Shown: positions 1 to 8,114 of the stretch, in pieces
How the letters are laid out: each line of letters opens with the position of its first letter
How positions within the stretch are numbered: the stretch's first letter is position 1
Assembly (NCBI GenBank): GCA_041651315.1
Contig: JBAZJM010000014.1
Span: forward strand, 1-29,759
DNA: 29,759 nt
Reading direction: 5' to 3'
Source of the DNA: CAITYL01 sp041651315
Lineage (GTDB): Bacteria > Verrucomicrobiota > Lentisphaeria > Oligosphaerales > CAITYL01
The notes under the pieces: generated by a model
The model's input: the letters and a program-made list of their open reading frames with translations, nothing else
Databases searched by the model: none
Told to the model about the DNA's origin: nothing
Program-made: the position numbers and the translations under genes

Positions 1-1155
1 GCGGTCGTGGCGGTGCGCGACGAGGCGTATTGCCGGGTGCCCATCTACCGGGCGGAACTGCCGGGCTATTCGCGCGGCGAACGTCTGCTCGGCCTGCGCG
101 CCGGCGATCTGACGGCACCGGGACACCTCGTTCCCGGCAGCTTCCGCCTCAAGCCGTTCCCCGGCCGGGCAGACGCGTTCGTGGCCGGAACCGATTATGA
201 TTTCGACCCGCAATGGGCCACCTTCGGCCGGCTGGCCGAGGGCGCCATCGGCAAGCGCCAGACCGTTTGGGCCGATTATGACGGCGTGCCGCCGCGCATT
301 GATGCGGTGGTGCGTGATGCCGCCGGCCAGGTTCGGTTGCGCCAAGGCCGGCTCGCCGCCGGTGTGCCCTTGCTGACCGAACCCGGCGCCGGCGAGACCC
401 TGCTGGGCCGGGTCTGGCTGTCCGGCCCCATGGCCCGCCTGGAGGACGCCAACCTCTTCCCGGTCCGCCAGGCCGCGCCGCCGGCCGCCCTCCCCCCCAC
501 GGCCGAACAGTTGCTGCCGCGCACCCTGGCCAAACTGCGCCACGGCGAGCCGGTGACCTATGTCGCCTGGGGCGACAGCGTCACCTTCGGCTGCGACCTG
601 CCCTGGCCCGGCGCCGGCTATCCGCACCGCTTCGCCCGCGCCCTCGCCGGCCGCTTCCCCCGCGCCGCCGTCGCCGTGCACAGCGCCGCCTGGCCCGGTT
701 ACACCAGCCGCGCCTACCTGGACGCCCCCGCCGGCGGCGAGTACGATTTCAAGCGCGATGTTTTGGACGTCAAACCCGACCTGGTCTCCATCGAATTCGT
801 CAACGACGCCGGGTTTGACGAACCCACCGTCCGCCGCCTGTACGCGGAAATCCTGGAGCGGTTGCGCGGCAACGGCGCGGAAGTCATCTTCATCACCCCG
901 CACCTGGTCCGGCCGGACTGGCTGAACGGCACCCCGGCCCCGGCCGACGCCGATCCGCGGCTGTATGTCCGGACCCTGCAGGCGGTGGCCGCGGAACGGC
1001 AGGTCGCCGTGGCCGACGCCGCCCGTTACTGGCGCGCCCTGCGCGATCAGGGCATCCCGTACATGACCTACGAGGCCAACTCCATCAACCACCCGGATGA
1101 GCGTGCCCAGGAATTCTTCGTCCAAGCCCTCCTGGACTGCTTCCCGCTCGGTTGA
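1..1155 (+). CDS. SGNH/GDSL-family esterase, 5' end outside window
   Basis: The frame is open to the first base, so the true start may lie upstream; the first possible start inside the window is GTG at 7, and residue numbers here count from it. The N-terminal ~150 residues look like an all-beta domain. The hydrolase domain follows: the GDS block places the nucleophile at Ser191 (WGDSVTFG), the Asn block is at Asn266 (EFVNDAG), and the catalytic His is probably His362 (NSINHPDE). SGNH enzymes of this kind remove acetyl or other acyl groups, often from polysaccharides. No signal peptide can be judged because the N-terminus may be missing. The next gene starts 37 bases after the stop and encodes a glycosidase, so the two probably form one operon for an acylated, rhamnose-type glycan. 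The family is clear; the substrate is inferred from the neighbour. Confidence 0.8.
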   Translation, partial: AVVAVRDEAYCRVPIYRAELPGYSRGERLLGLRAGDLTAPGHLVPGSFRLKPFPGRADAFVAGTDYDFDPQWATFGRLAEGAIGKRQTVWADYDGVPPRIDAVVRDAAGQVRLRQGRLAAGVPLLTEPGAGETLLGRVWLSGPMARLEDANLFPVRQAAPPAALPPTAEQLLPRTLAKLRHGEPVTYVAWGDSVTFGCDLPWPGAGYPHRFARALAGRFPRAAVAVHSAAWPGYTSRAYLDAPAGGEYDFKRDVLDVKPDLVSIEFVNDAGFDEPTVRRLYAEILERLRGNGAEVIFITPHLVRPDWLNGTPAPADADPRLYVRTLQAVAAERQVAVADAARYWRALRDQGIPYMTYEANSINHPDERAQEFFVQALLDCFPLG

Positions 1156-1192
1156 TGTTTTTGAGCCCCGTTGGGGCGAAAGGCCACACCAC

Positions 1193-3964
1193 ATGTCACC
1201 CCTTGATTTGCAGACGTTGGCCGGCAGCTGGCTGGAACTGAGCCAGCCCCACCGGCCCTCCGCCTTTTGGTTCTGGAACGACGAACTGGAGCCGGAACAA
1301 TTGCGCCAGCGCTTCACGGCCATGGTGGCCGCCGGTTTCCGCGAGATTCTCATTCATCCGAACCACGGCCTGACCGTCGAATACCTCTCGCCCGCCTATT
1401 TCGACCGACTGCGCTTCGCCCTCGGCCTGGCCCGGGAGCACAGGGTCAAGGTGTGGATCTATGACGAGTTCGCCTGGCCCAGCGGGGTGGCCGGCGGCCG
1501 GCTCCTGCGCGACCATCCGGAACACCGCGGCTGGCACCTGGCGTTCAGCCGGCTCCCGGACGGCACGGTGCAGGCAACGCCCACCCGCTCCGAGCGCGTC
1601 CTCGACGCCGTGGCCGGCGCCCCCTGGACCCGCGGCGAGTCCGGCTACCTGGACACCCTGTCCGCCCCCGCCGTCCGCTGCTTCCTGGAAATGACCTATG
1701 AGCGCACCCGGCGCGAAGGCGGCGAGCTGTTCCGCGAGGTGGTCACCGGCTTCTTCACCGACGAGCCCGCAGCCATGATCCCCTCTTTTGCCGGCCAGCC
1801 CAACCTGTGGACCGCCGCCGCCCTGCCGTGGACCCCGGAACTGCCGCGCCGCTTCCGCGACCGTTTCGGCTACGCCATCGCACCGCATTACGCCGAACTG
1901 GCGGGCGACGGTCCGAACCCGAAGAAGAGCGATTACTGGCAGCTGGTCAAGGAGCTGCACAGCGAGGCCTACCACGGCCAGCTCGGCCGCTGGTGCCACG
2001 AACACGGCCTGCGCTATACCGGGCACCTCGGCGAGGACGTGCCCCTGCAGCAACTCCGCTTTGCCGGCAGCCCGTTCCAGTGCCTGCGCCACATGGACCT
2101 GCCCGGCATCGACTTCCTCGGCTGCGGCCCCGAGCCCGAGCAACGCTTCGGCGAGTATGCGCTGGTCGCCAGCATCGCCCGGCACGCCGGCCGTCCCGGC
2201 GTCTTTTGCGAGGCCTTCGGCGTCTCCCCCTTCACCCTGCGGCTGGGCGAGATGCAGCGGCGGGTCGAGATCATGGCCCTGCAGGGCGTCACCGACTTCG
2301 CGCTGATGGGCCTCCACCAAAGCCTCCACGGCATCCGCAAACACGCCTACTGGCCGCCCCTTTTTGAAGAGGCGCCCTGGTGGCCGTTCTACAGCGACTT
2401 CCACGCCGCCGCCGCCCGCGCCACCGCCCTCACCGCCCTGGGCCGGCCGCAGGTCCGCTACGCCCTGCTCTACCCGCAGTGCCAGCTGGAACAAACCGAC
2501 CTCTTCTTCTCCGACATCTACGGCGGCAACGACCCCGCCTCGCAGATGATCAGCCAGCTCGCCACGGCCGTTTACGCCGCCGGTGAGACCTTCGCCTTCG
2601 TGTTCCCCGAAATCCTGGCCGGGGCGGAAGCCACGGCCGATGGCGGCATCCGCTTCCCCCAGGCCGAGTACGCCGCCTTGGCGGCCCCCGCGGATCTTCC
2701 CCTGTGCCCGGACAGCCGGCGCGAACTGGCCCGGCTGGAGGCCGCCGGCGCCCGCATCCTGCGCCGGCCGGTGCAGGCCCTGGCCGCCGAACTGGCCGCC
2801 GCCCCACCCTCCTGGCAGGACCGCCTCGACCTGCGCACCACCGCGCCCGCCGGCAGCCTGCGGGTGTTCCGCCTTGCCTACCCGGACGGGGAGCTGTTCG
2901 CCCTGCGCAACGTCACCGGCCAGCCGGTCACCGCCACGCTCCAGCCGGCCGCCCATGCCGCCGGCGCCACCTGGGACCCGGCCACCGGCACGGTCACCCG
3001 CCTGCCGGCCGGCGCCGGCCACTGGGAATGGCCGCCCCATGCCACCCGTTACCTCACCCTCTCCGCCAAGCCGCTGCAGAAGGCGGCGGCCGCCCCCAAA
3101 CCGCGCCGCACGCCCCAACCGGCCGCCCTGGACCTGACGGCCGGGGCCGCCTGGCAGGTCGTTCCCGACCAGCCCAACCTGGCTCATTTGCGGTTGGCCG
3201 AGTTCCGCCGGCCCGGCGGCGCCTGGACCCCGGCGGCGGCCGGCGGCCACAAGGGCGGCTTCAACCCCCTGCCCGCCTTCCTCGCCGGGGCCGGCACGGT
3301 GGAATTCCGTGCGGAGTTCGCCTGCGGCGCGGCGGTTCCCGCCGATCTGGCCATCCTGTTTGAGGCCGCGCACCTGACCCGGCTTAGCATCAACGGCCGG
3401 CCGGTGGAGCTGGCCGCCGCCACCCCGGCCCCGCGCTGGGATGCCTCCTGCCGCCAGGTGGGGATCGCCGCCCTGGCCATGCCCGGCACCAACCGCGTCG
3501 AAGCCGTCCTGGCCTACGCGCCCTTTGAGACCTCGCTGCGCAACGAAGCGTTTTTCCTCAACCCGCCCATGCCCTCCGCCGATCTTTGCCTGGCCGGCAG
3601 CTTCCGCTGCGTTGACCGCCGGCTGGAGCCGGATCCCGGCACCCCGCTGCCGTTGCCGCTGGAACTGGGCGCTGCCGGCTGGCCGGAATACCACGGCACC
3701 CTGCGCCTGGCCGCCACCGTGGAAATCCGTCCGGAGACGCCAGCCGTCTCCCGCGTGCTGGAGCTGGAACCGGTCGCCGAAGATGCCGTTGAGGCCTGGC
3801 TGGACGGCCGCTCCCTGGGCCGCCGCCTGACCTGGCCCTACCGGTTCGACCTCGGCCGGCCGGCACCGGGCCCGCACCGGCTGGAACTGCGCCTGGCCGG
3901 CACCAGCGCCAACCTGTTCAGCCAACCCGCCCCCTGGGGCCTGCGCGCCGCCCGCCTGGCCTGA
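1193..3964 (+). CDS. GH106-like glycoside hydrolase (alpha-L-rhamnosidase type)
   Basis: This 923-residue protein starts at ATG 1193, preceded by an AAAGG ribosome site; an in-frame upstream ATG at 1097 lies inside the previous gene and is not chosen. The N-terminus carries the block typical of GH106-related proteins: an aromatic FWFWND segment near residue 25, then a step with IHPNHG, then YDEFAWPSG near residue 87. Candidate catalytic acids are Glu191 in FFTDEP and Glu340 in FCEAFG. The C-terminal third, rich in Ala and Pro, looks like beta-sandwich domains of the galactose-binding type. GH106 enzymes are inverting alpha-L-rhamnosidases active on pectin-type glycans. There is no signal peptide, so it should act in the cytosol unless exported by another route. 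It probably forms an operon with the SGNH esterase upstream. Family placement is by motif memory; a related unclassified GH family is possible. Confidence 0.72.
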   Translation: MSPLDLQTLAGSWLELSQPHRPSAFWFWNDELEPEQLRQRFTAMVAAGFREILIHPNHGLTVEYLSPAYFDRLRFALGLAREHRVKVWIYDEFAWPSGVAGGRLLRDHPEHRGWHLAFSRLPDGTVQATPTRSERVLDAVAGAPWTRGESGYLDTLSAPAVRCFLEMTYERTRREGGELFREVVTGFFTDEPAAMIPSFAGQPNLWTAAALPWTPELPRRFRDRFGYAIAPHYAELAGDGPNPKKSDYWQLVKELHSEAYHGQLGRWCHEHGLRYTGHLGEDVPLQQLRFAGSPFQCLRHMDLPGIDFLGCGPEPEQRFGEYALVASIARHAGRPGVFCEAFGVSPFTLRLGEMQRRVEIMALQGVTDFALMGLHQSLHGIRKHAYWPPLFEEAPWWPFYSDFHAAAARATALTALGRPQVRYALLYPQCQLEQTDLFFSDIYGGNDPASQMISQLATAVYAAGETFAFVFPEILAGAEATADGGIRFPQAEYAALAAPADLPLCPDSRRELARLEAAGARILRRPVQALAAELAAAPPSWQDRLDLRTTAPAGSLRVFRLAYPDGELFALRNVTGQPVTATLQPAAHAAGATWDPATGTVTRLPAGAGHWEWPPHATRYLTLSAKPLQKAAAAPKPRRTPQPAALDLTAGAAWQVVPDQPNLAHLRLAEFRRPGGAWTPAAAGGHKGGFNPLPAFLAGAGTVEFRAEFACGAAVPADLAILFEAAHLTRLSINGRPVELAAATPAPRWDASCRQVGIAALAMPGTNRVEAVLAYAPFETSLRNEAFFLNPPMPSADLCLAGSFRCVDRRLEPDPGTPLPLPLELGAAGWPEYHGTLRLAATVEIRPETPAVSRVLELEPVAEDAVEAWLDGRSLGRRLTWPYRFDLGRPAPGPHRLELRLAGTSANLFSQPAPWGLRAARLA

Positions 3965-4048
3965 GCCGGATCATCCATCCTCCCCAGGTCTCAACGCAAA
4001 CCGACGGGAAACATGGATGACAACCGGACAGGGCGATATACTAACAGC

Positions 4049-4279
4049 ATGAACACTACAGCGGAAAAAGTCGTGGCGGATGCGCTGGGCCTTCCTCCCG
4101 CGTTGCGGGCGTTTGTGGCCGAGAAGCTGATCGAAAGCCTTGACGAACCGGATTCCGCCCCGTTGTCGGCCAAGTGGCGGCAGGAACTCCGCCGACGTTG
4201 CGCAGAGGTGGATCGTGGCGCGGTGGAACTCCGCGATGCCAATGCGGTCTTTGCCAACGCCTACGGCTCCCTCGACTGA
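4049..4279 (+). CDS. RelB-like addiction module antitoxin
   Basis: A 76-residue protein matches the putative addiction module component family: an AEKVVADALGLPP start, an alternation of Leu and Ala helices, LIESLDEP, then a KW..EL..RC.EVDRG segment and a short tail. Such proteins neutralise a RelE/ParE-type ribonuclease or gyrase toxin encoded just downstream. An alternative in-frame start is ATG 4013. A TATACT box at 4037-4042 lies so close to ATG 4049 that transcription from it would give an almost leaderless message; the -35 region is weak, so this is only a possibility. The stop overlaps the toxin start in a TGATG junction, the usual arrangement for coupled translation. The toxin itself is cut off after 17 codons, so this antitoxin is now an orphan. 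Confidence 0.75.
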   Translation: MNTTAEKVVADALGLPPALRAFVAEKLIESLDEPDSAPLSAKWRQELRRRCAEVDRGAVELRDANAVFANAYGSLD

Positions 4280-4332
4280 TGGTCGCCTCCTTCCATCCTG
4301 AGGCAGAAACCGAGATTATGAAGACCCGCTAA
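4279..4332 (+). pseudogene. RelE/ParE-type toxin, truncated after 17 codons
   Basis: The reading frame starts at ATG 4279, overlapping the antitoxin stop, and encodes MVASFHPEAETEIMKTR before TAA at 4330. FHPEAETEI is the normal opening of RelE/ParE-fold toxins (beta strand, then 'P-E-A-E-x-E' at the start of helix 1), which usually run to 90-100 residues. The match stops within the first helix, and from there the base composition changes abruptly to AT-rich. The toxin was therefore cut by insertion or deletion at about 4318-4335. No remainder of the toxin is visible on the far side of the AT-rich stretch. Confidence 0.7.
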
Positions 4333-4428
4333 TTTTGATAATGCATTCGTGTCAACTCCCTACCCAATTAGTATAATTGAACTATCCCTATAGCCAACCA
4401 ATATAAAATATAAATAACGCTTACATAA

Positions 4429-5226
4429 CTAATCACTCGCAGGATATTTATTTAATGCACGATCACATATAATTTTAGAATATTCAAAAACAGCCTCATA
4501 ATATAACATAAATTGTGCCGATGAAATCATTATTTTTTGCCCGATTTTGTAACCAGATTCAGGAAGCAATCTTATAAATTTTTCATCTACCAAACAACCT
4601 GCATGTACTATTGAATTTCTGAACTGTTGCAATTCATAAATTACTTTTTTTATTTCCGGGGAAACTGAGCCAGCAAGGCCAATCACTTCTAGTATGCTCT
4701 CAAATCTATCAACACCAAGTTTAAACTTACTTCCCCGTCTTGAATCATTTTCTATTGCCCTTACAAGATAACGACCACGGTCTTCCTTGTCCATATTTTC
4801 ATATTCACACACCAATACTTTTATTTCCATTTTAACTAATCCAGGCTCATTGTATACATTATTATTTACGATTATATAAAATAAGATATCCAACACTAAC
4901 CTCTCCAATGCCCCCCAAAGCAAAATCAATGCTTGAGCATGAAGCAATGGAAAGTCATTTTCACACTCCATGATCGCTTGATCAGTTACTAATTTTGCTT
5001 TAGGAAGTTCTTTTTTTGTTTCGTCTGCTTTGTCAAACTCATCATAGTATTCTAAAACTTTAACGATTGAATTTACCATTTTTTCTCTATTAGTTAGACC
5101 ATTAATTCCACATCGTGCAATGTTTAGCAGTTTAAGTAAAGAACAAATATTTTCTGTAAAAGAAAAAAAGGCTGGTCTTATGAACGCATTTAAAGAACTA
5201 AGTATACAAGTGCCTGTATTTTTCAT
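4429..5226 (-). CDS. HEPN-domain-like protein on an AT-rich island
   Basis: This 265-residue protein has base composition and codon use (Asn, Ile, Lys, TTA/ATA) unlike any neighbour. The likely core is the hydrophobic helix ALILLWGALERLVLDILFYI followed by helices leading to RNSIVH, with Arg203 and His208 forming the Rx4H motif that is the active site of HEPN ribonucleases. HEPN proteins act as RNA-cutting toxins or abortive-infection effectors, or as non-catalytic partners. The start at 5226 has no clear ribosome site; Met50 (5079) is an alternative with a GA-rich leader. No MNT-type antitoxin partner is present. The gene lies between a truncated toxin and a frameshifted antitoxin, which suggests arrival by transfer into a toxin-antitoxin hot spot. 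The HEPN call rests on the motif and helix pattern only. Confidence 0.55.
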   Translation of the reverse strand: MKNTGTCILSSLNAFIRPAFFSFTENICSLLKLLNIARCGINGLTNREKMVNSIVKVLEYYDEFDKADETKKELPKAKLVTDQAIMECENDFPLLHAQALILLWGALERLVLDILFYIIVNNNVYNEPGLVKMEIKVLVCEYENMDKEDRGRYLVRAIENDSRRGSKFKLGVDRFESILEVIGLAGSVSPEIKKVIYELQQFRNSIVHAGCLVDEKFIRLLPESGYKIGQKIMISSAQFMLYYEAVFEYSKIICDRALNKYPASD

Positions 5227-5338
5227 AAAAAATTCACAATATTTATGTTTTTTAAATATTTATTTGCCTGTTTTTACATTATCCGAAATAATATTAAAAG
5301 TGCCACACCCGATAAAAAAGTCCAGCAGTTCTCCCGCA

Positions 5339-5429
5339 TTAAAGCCCATTCTTAGCGAACCGCTGCCGGATGTTGGCGGGGATCGACAATCTGCCCCTGC
5401 CCCGTAACCACTGTCACGAACGTGTCCAC
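5339..5429 (-). pseudogene. AbrB/VapB-type antitoxin remnant, frameshifted
   Basis: Reading from GTG 5429, the frame gives VDTFVTVVTGQGQIV, and after one extra base (about 5384) the second frame gives IPANIRQRFAKNGL before TAA at 5339. Joined, this is the standard swapped-hairpin DNA-binding unit of AbrB/MazE/VapB antitoxins (T-x-x-GQIVIPAxIR-x-x-F). The unshifted frame ends at a stop after 26 codons. Downstream sequence merges into the AT-rich island and no PIN or other toxin gene follows. A perfect palindrome, ATGATATCAT, sits just upstream of the start, as in autoregulated operons of this type. The gene is too short and broken to work. Confidence 0.6.
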
Positions 5430-5438
5430 AATGGCATG

Positions 5439-5448
5439 ATGATATCAT
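5439..5448. promoter_or_regulatory. Palindrome upstream of antitoxin remnant, possible old operator
   Basis: ATGATATCAT is a perfect 10-base palindrome, and TGATGAT / ATCATCA arms around it (about 5437-5461) add a second dyad. It lies 10 bases upstream of the GTG start of the AbrB/VapB-type remnant on the minus strand. TGATATCA-like palindromes are common operators of VapB-type antitoxins. This is probably a relic of autoregulation. Confidence 0.35.
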
Positions 5449-5504
5449 GCAAAATCATCATGTCAACCAATTATTGAATGACACGGCAACCGACAATGCC
5501 ACGT

Positions 5505-5535
5505 CCCCTCCGCGATCTCCGCGCCTCCGCGTGAG
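5505..5535 (-). repeat. CGCGGAG-type short-period repeat
   Basis: On the minus strand this reads as consecutive units CGCGGAGGC, GCGGAGAT and CGCGGAGGGG, a period of about 9 bases. It lies 20 bases beyond the stop of pbpC. It has the same purine-rich pattern as the units at 7956-7982 and 26731-26843. Confidence 0.6.
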
Positions 5536-5555
5536 ACACGATTTTTTCGCCCGGC

Positions 5556-7922
5556 TCACTCCACCCGGATCTCCGCGGTGGCGGCACGGCCGGCGGGGGT
5601 GCAGCAGACAACGGTGTGCCGGCCGCGCACCAGCGGCCAGCTCGCGGACTCCGCAGGCGGGACGGCGGCCACCAACTGGTTGTCCACGAACCAGTAAAGC
5701 AGGCCGCCGCCGGCGCATTCACCCTTGAGCGGCAACCGCTGGTCGGCGGCGAAATCGTCCAGCTTCCGGTAGACGGCGCCGGGGGCCGGACTGATCAGGC
5801 GCGGCACGCCGCCGCCGGCCCGGTGTTCCATGGCGGCCACCGGCGCGGTGCGGGCACGGAGGAACGCCGCGAGCTCCGGGGGCCACGCCTCCACCACCGC
5901 CATCCGCGTCCCGCCGGTGCGCGGGTCCGCCACCGGCTGCAGACGGTGCAGGTCGCACGGCCGGGCGGAGGAGACGCCGGCAATGCACCAGTCCTCGACC
6001 GTGGCCGCGCACTGGGGGCACGGCGGCGCGCCGCTCACCGCGCACACGGCCCGCCGGACCACGCCCGGCGGCGGGGTGAACCACGGCGCGTCATTGGCCG
6101 GATACAGGCCGCGGACAATCTCCCACATCACCGGCACGGCGGCCTTGGCGCCGACCAGCGCGGGCGCGGCCCGGCCATCGGGATTGCCGAGCCAGACGGC
6201 GACCACGTACTCGGGATTGAAGGCCACGCTCCAGGCGTCGCGGAACCCGGAGGAGGTGCCGGTCTTCCACGCCACCCGCGGCAGGCGCACGTCGGCATGG
6301 TGCCCGGTGGTGTCGCCGGCGCGTTCCTCGCCGCTCAACATCTCCGCCACCAACCATGCCGCCGCCGGCGAAAAAATGTAGGGGCCGGCCCCCGTGCCCG
6401 CCCCTCTCCCGGCCCCCGTGCCGGCCGCCTTGTTTGATTCCGGACCGATTGTCGCCTCGCACAACCGGTAGGGGCGCCATTCGCCGCCGCGGGCCAGGCA
6501 GGCATAGGCGTTGGCCAGGTCCAGCAGCCGCACCGGACCGTTGCCGATGGCCAGTCCCAAACCATACTCGGCGGCGCTCTTCTTCAGCGTGCCCAACCCA
6601 AGCCGCTGGAGCACCCCCAAAAACTCGCCCACCCCTTCCTGCTCCACCAGGGTCAGCGCCGGAATGTTCAGCGAGCGCACCAGGGCGGCGCGCGCCGTCA
6701 CCGGCCCGTTGAACTCGCCGTCAAAATTCACCGGCGCATAGTCGCGGAAGGTCCGCGGCACATCGGCCAGCAGGCTGGCGGGGGTGATCCGTCCCTGGTC
6801 CATCGCCAGGGCGTAAGCAAACGGCTTGAGCGTGGAGCCGGCGGAGCGCGGCGCAGCGGCGCCGTTCACCTGCCCCGCATGCGCCGCATCCCGGTAGTCC
6901 GGCGCGCCGACCAAGGCGCGCACCGCGCCGGTTTTCACCTCAAGGATGACCACCGCGCCACCGAACACATTTTCCGGGTGCAATGCCTCCACCCGCCGGC
7001 GCAGGATCTCCTCCGCCAGCCGCTGCAGGGCCGGATCGAGGGTGGTCCGCACCACCGCGGCATCCCTGCCCTGCCCCTGGCGTTGCGGCCGTTCGTCCAG
7101 CAGCAGGTCGCAGAAGTGCGGGGCGCGAAACGGATAGGCGTCCTTGCGCAGGACGACCGGCTGGGCCGCCGCCGCCGCGCGCTGCGCGGCCGTGATGAAA
7201 CCACAGGCCAGCATCCGGTCCAGCACATACGCCTGCCGCTGCCGGGCCCGGGCGGGAAAGCGGTCGGGGCGCAGACGCGAGGGCGATTGCGGCAGCCCCG
7301 CCAACAGCGCGGCCTCGGCCAGGCTCAAATCGCCGGGCGCCTTGCCGAAGTAGCGCCGGCTCGCCGCCTCCACCCCGACCAGGTTGGCGCCGAACGGCGT
7401 GCGGTTGAGGTATTGCTCCAGAATGGCCGGCTTGTCGAGAATGCGCTCCAGTTGCAAGGCCCGGAACAGCTCCACCGCCTTGGTGGCCAGCGTCCGCCGC
7501 CGGGGCTGCACCAGGCGGACCACCTGCGTGGTGATGGTGGAGGCGCCGGACACCACCCGCCGGCCGCGAAGATTCTGCCCCACGGCGCGCCCCAGCGCCA
7601 ACGGGTCCACGCCGTGATGCCGCCAAAACCGCTGGTCTTCCGCCGCCACCACCGCCTTGGCGATCCAGTCCCGGTCATCATCGGGCTGATAGCGCAACCG
7701 GCAATCGGTGTCGTTGGGGCCCAGGCGCAGCCGCAGCGGCGCGCCGTCGCGGTCCAACAGCAGCGTGGCCGCGGGATAGCGCGCCAGCCGCTCCCGCGGG
7801 AACGGCAGCAGGAACCACGCCAGCACCAACGCTGCGACCGCGGCCAGCGCGCCGCCGGCCAGCCACCGCCACCACCGGCGGCGGCCGCCCACACCGCGAA
7901 AAAAAGGCGTTAGGATGTTCAT
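5556..7922 (-). CDS. pbpC: Penicillin-binding protein 1C
   Basis: This 788-residue bifunctional peptidoglycan synthase starts at ATG 7922, just before an Arg-rich segment and a single membrane helix (about residues 20-42). The glycosyltransferase (GT51) domain follows, with catalytic Glu95 in AAEDQRFWRHHG and a STITTQ motif. The transpeptidase domain has Ser363-x-x-Lys366 (GSTLKPF), an SLN motif, and Lys553-Thr-Gly (WKTGTSSG). The C-terminal ~90 residues match the BiPBP_C domain that marks PBP1C. It polymerises and cross-links glycan at the outer face of the inner membrane. A Gly-Thr-Ala-rich low-complexity insert (GTGAGRGAG type) lies before KTG. It follows the alpha-2-macroglobulin gene, the same order as yfhM-pbpC in E. 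coli, but a terminator-like pair of hairpins lies between them. ATG 7940 is an alternative start; neither has a strong ribosome site. Confidence 0.95.
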   Translation of the reverse strand: MNILTPFFRGVGGRRRWWRWLAGGALAAVAALVLAWFLLPFPRERLARYPAATLLLDRDGAPLRLRLGPNDTDCRLRYQPDDDRDWIAKAVVAAEDQRFWRHHGVDPLALGRAVGQNLRGRRVVSGASTITTQVVRLVQPRRRTLATKAVELFRALQLERILDKPAILEQYLNRTPFGANLVGVEAASRRYFGKAPGDLSLAEAALLAGLPQSPSRLRPDRFPARARQRQAYVLDRMLACGFITAAQRAAAAAQPVVLRKDAYPFRAPHFCDLLLDERPQRQGQGRDAAVVRTTLDPALQRLAEEILRRRVEALHPENVFGGAVVILEVKTGAVRALVGAPDYRDAAHAGQVNGAAAPRSAGSTLKPFAYALAMDQGRITPASLLADVPRTFRDYAPVNFDGEFNGPVTARAALVRSLNIPALTLVEQEGVGEFLGVLQRLGLGTLKKSAAEYGLGLAIGNGPVRLLDLANAYACLARGGEWRPYRLCEATIGPESNKAAGTGAGRGAGTGAGPYIFSPAAAWLVAEMLSGEERAGDTTGHHADVRLPRVAWKTGTSSGFRDAWSVAFNPEYVVAVWLGNPDGRAAPALVGAKAAVPVMWEIVRGLYPANDAPWFTPPPGVVRRAVCAVSGAPPCPQCAATVEDWCIAGVSSARPCDLHRLQPVADPRTGGTRMAVVEAWPPELAAFLRARTAPVAAMEHRAGGGVPRLISPAPGAVYRKLDDFAADQRLPLKGECAGGGLLYWFVDNQLVAAVPPAESASWPLVRGRHTVVCCTPAGRAATAEIRVE

Positions 7923-7955
7923 TTCTGACCGCGCCGACATCCAATCAAAATCAAC

Positions 7956-7982
7956 CGCAAAGAACACAAAGATCGCAAAGAT
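7956..7982 (+). repeat. CGCAAAGAN 9-base tandem repeat
   Basis: Three consecutive 9-base units, CGCAAAGAA, CACAAAGAT and CGCAAAGAT, lie in the leader of pbpC, 34 bases upstream of its start. They share the purine pattern of the other short-period elements in this window. Confidence 0.75.
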
Positions 7983-7990
7983 GTTTGTTA

Positions 7991-8028
7991 TTTTTCCTGG
8001 CCAACGGCGCGCGCCGTTAGCCAGAAAA
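7991..8028. terminator. Bidirectional intrinsic terminator
   Basis: The arms CTGGCCAACGGCGC and GCGCCGTTAGCCAG form a GC-rich stem with one mismatch, flanked by five T on one side and five A on the other, so either strand ends in a hairpin plus a U-run. It lies between the alpha-2-macroglobulin stop (8115) and the pbpC start (7922), and would limit read-through into pbpC. Confidence 0.75.
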
Positions 8029-8050
8029 ACACAGGTTTGGAAAAAGATGG

Positions 8051-8100
8051 GGCGCGGGGAAGAAAACAACCTTTCCTCAAAAGGTTTTTTCTTCCCCGCC
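8051..8100 (-). terminator. Long hairpin after the alpha-2-macroglobulin gene
   Basis: The arms GGGGAAGAAAACAACCTT and the near-complementary run ending in TTCTTCCCC (8080-8097) form a stem of about 18 pairs around a TTTCCTCAAAA loop. On the minus strand a T-run follows (8041-8045). The loop is the same as in the right-hand hairpin of the large repeats at 13583, 16756, 18749 and 29170, so this may be a relative of that family used as a terminator. Confidence 0.6.
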
Positions 8101-8114
8101 CTTTCATTTTATCA

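Larger units (their letters stand above)
5227..5555. other. Non-coding stretch between the HEPN gene and pbpC
   Basis: From 5227 to about 5310 the sequence is AT-rich upstream DNA of the HEPN-like gene. Composition returns to GC-rich between about 5310 and 5345. The rest holds the frameshifted antitoxin and its palindrome (5339-5448), an unremarkable stretch, and a GCGGAG-type 9-base repeat at 5505-5535. No intact gene is visible. Confidence 0.6.

Noticed and set aside
1196..3925. Open frame of 909 codons antisense to the GH106-like gene
   Set aside because: Same cause; low-complexity Gly/Ala/Gln product without motifs.
4333..5338. Insertion sequence
   Set aside because: No transposase, terminal inverted repeats or clear target duplication can be seen at the edges of the AT-rich stretch.
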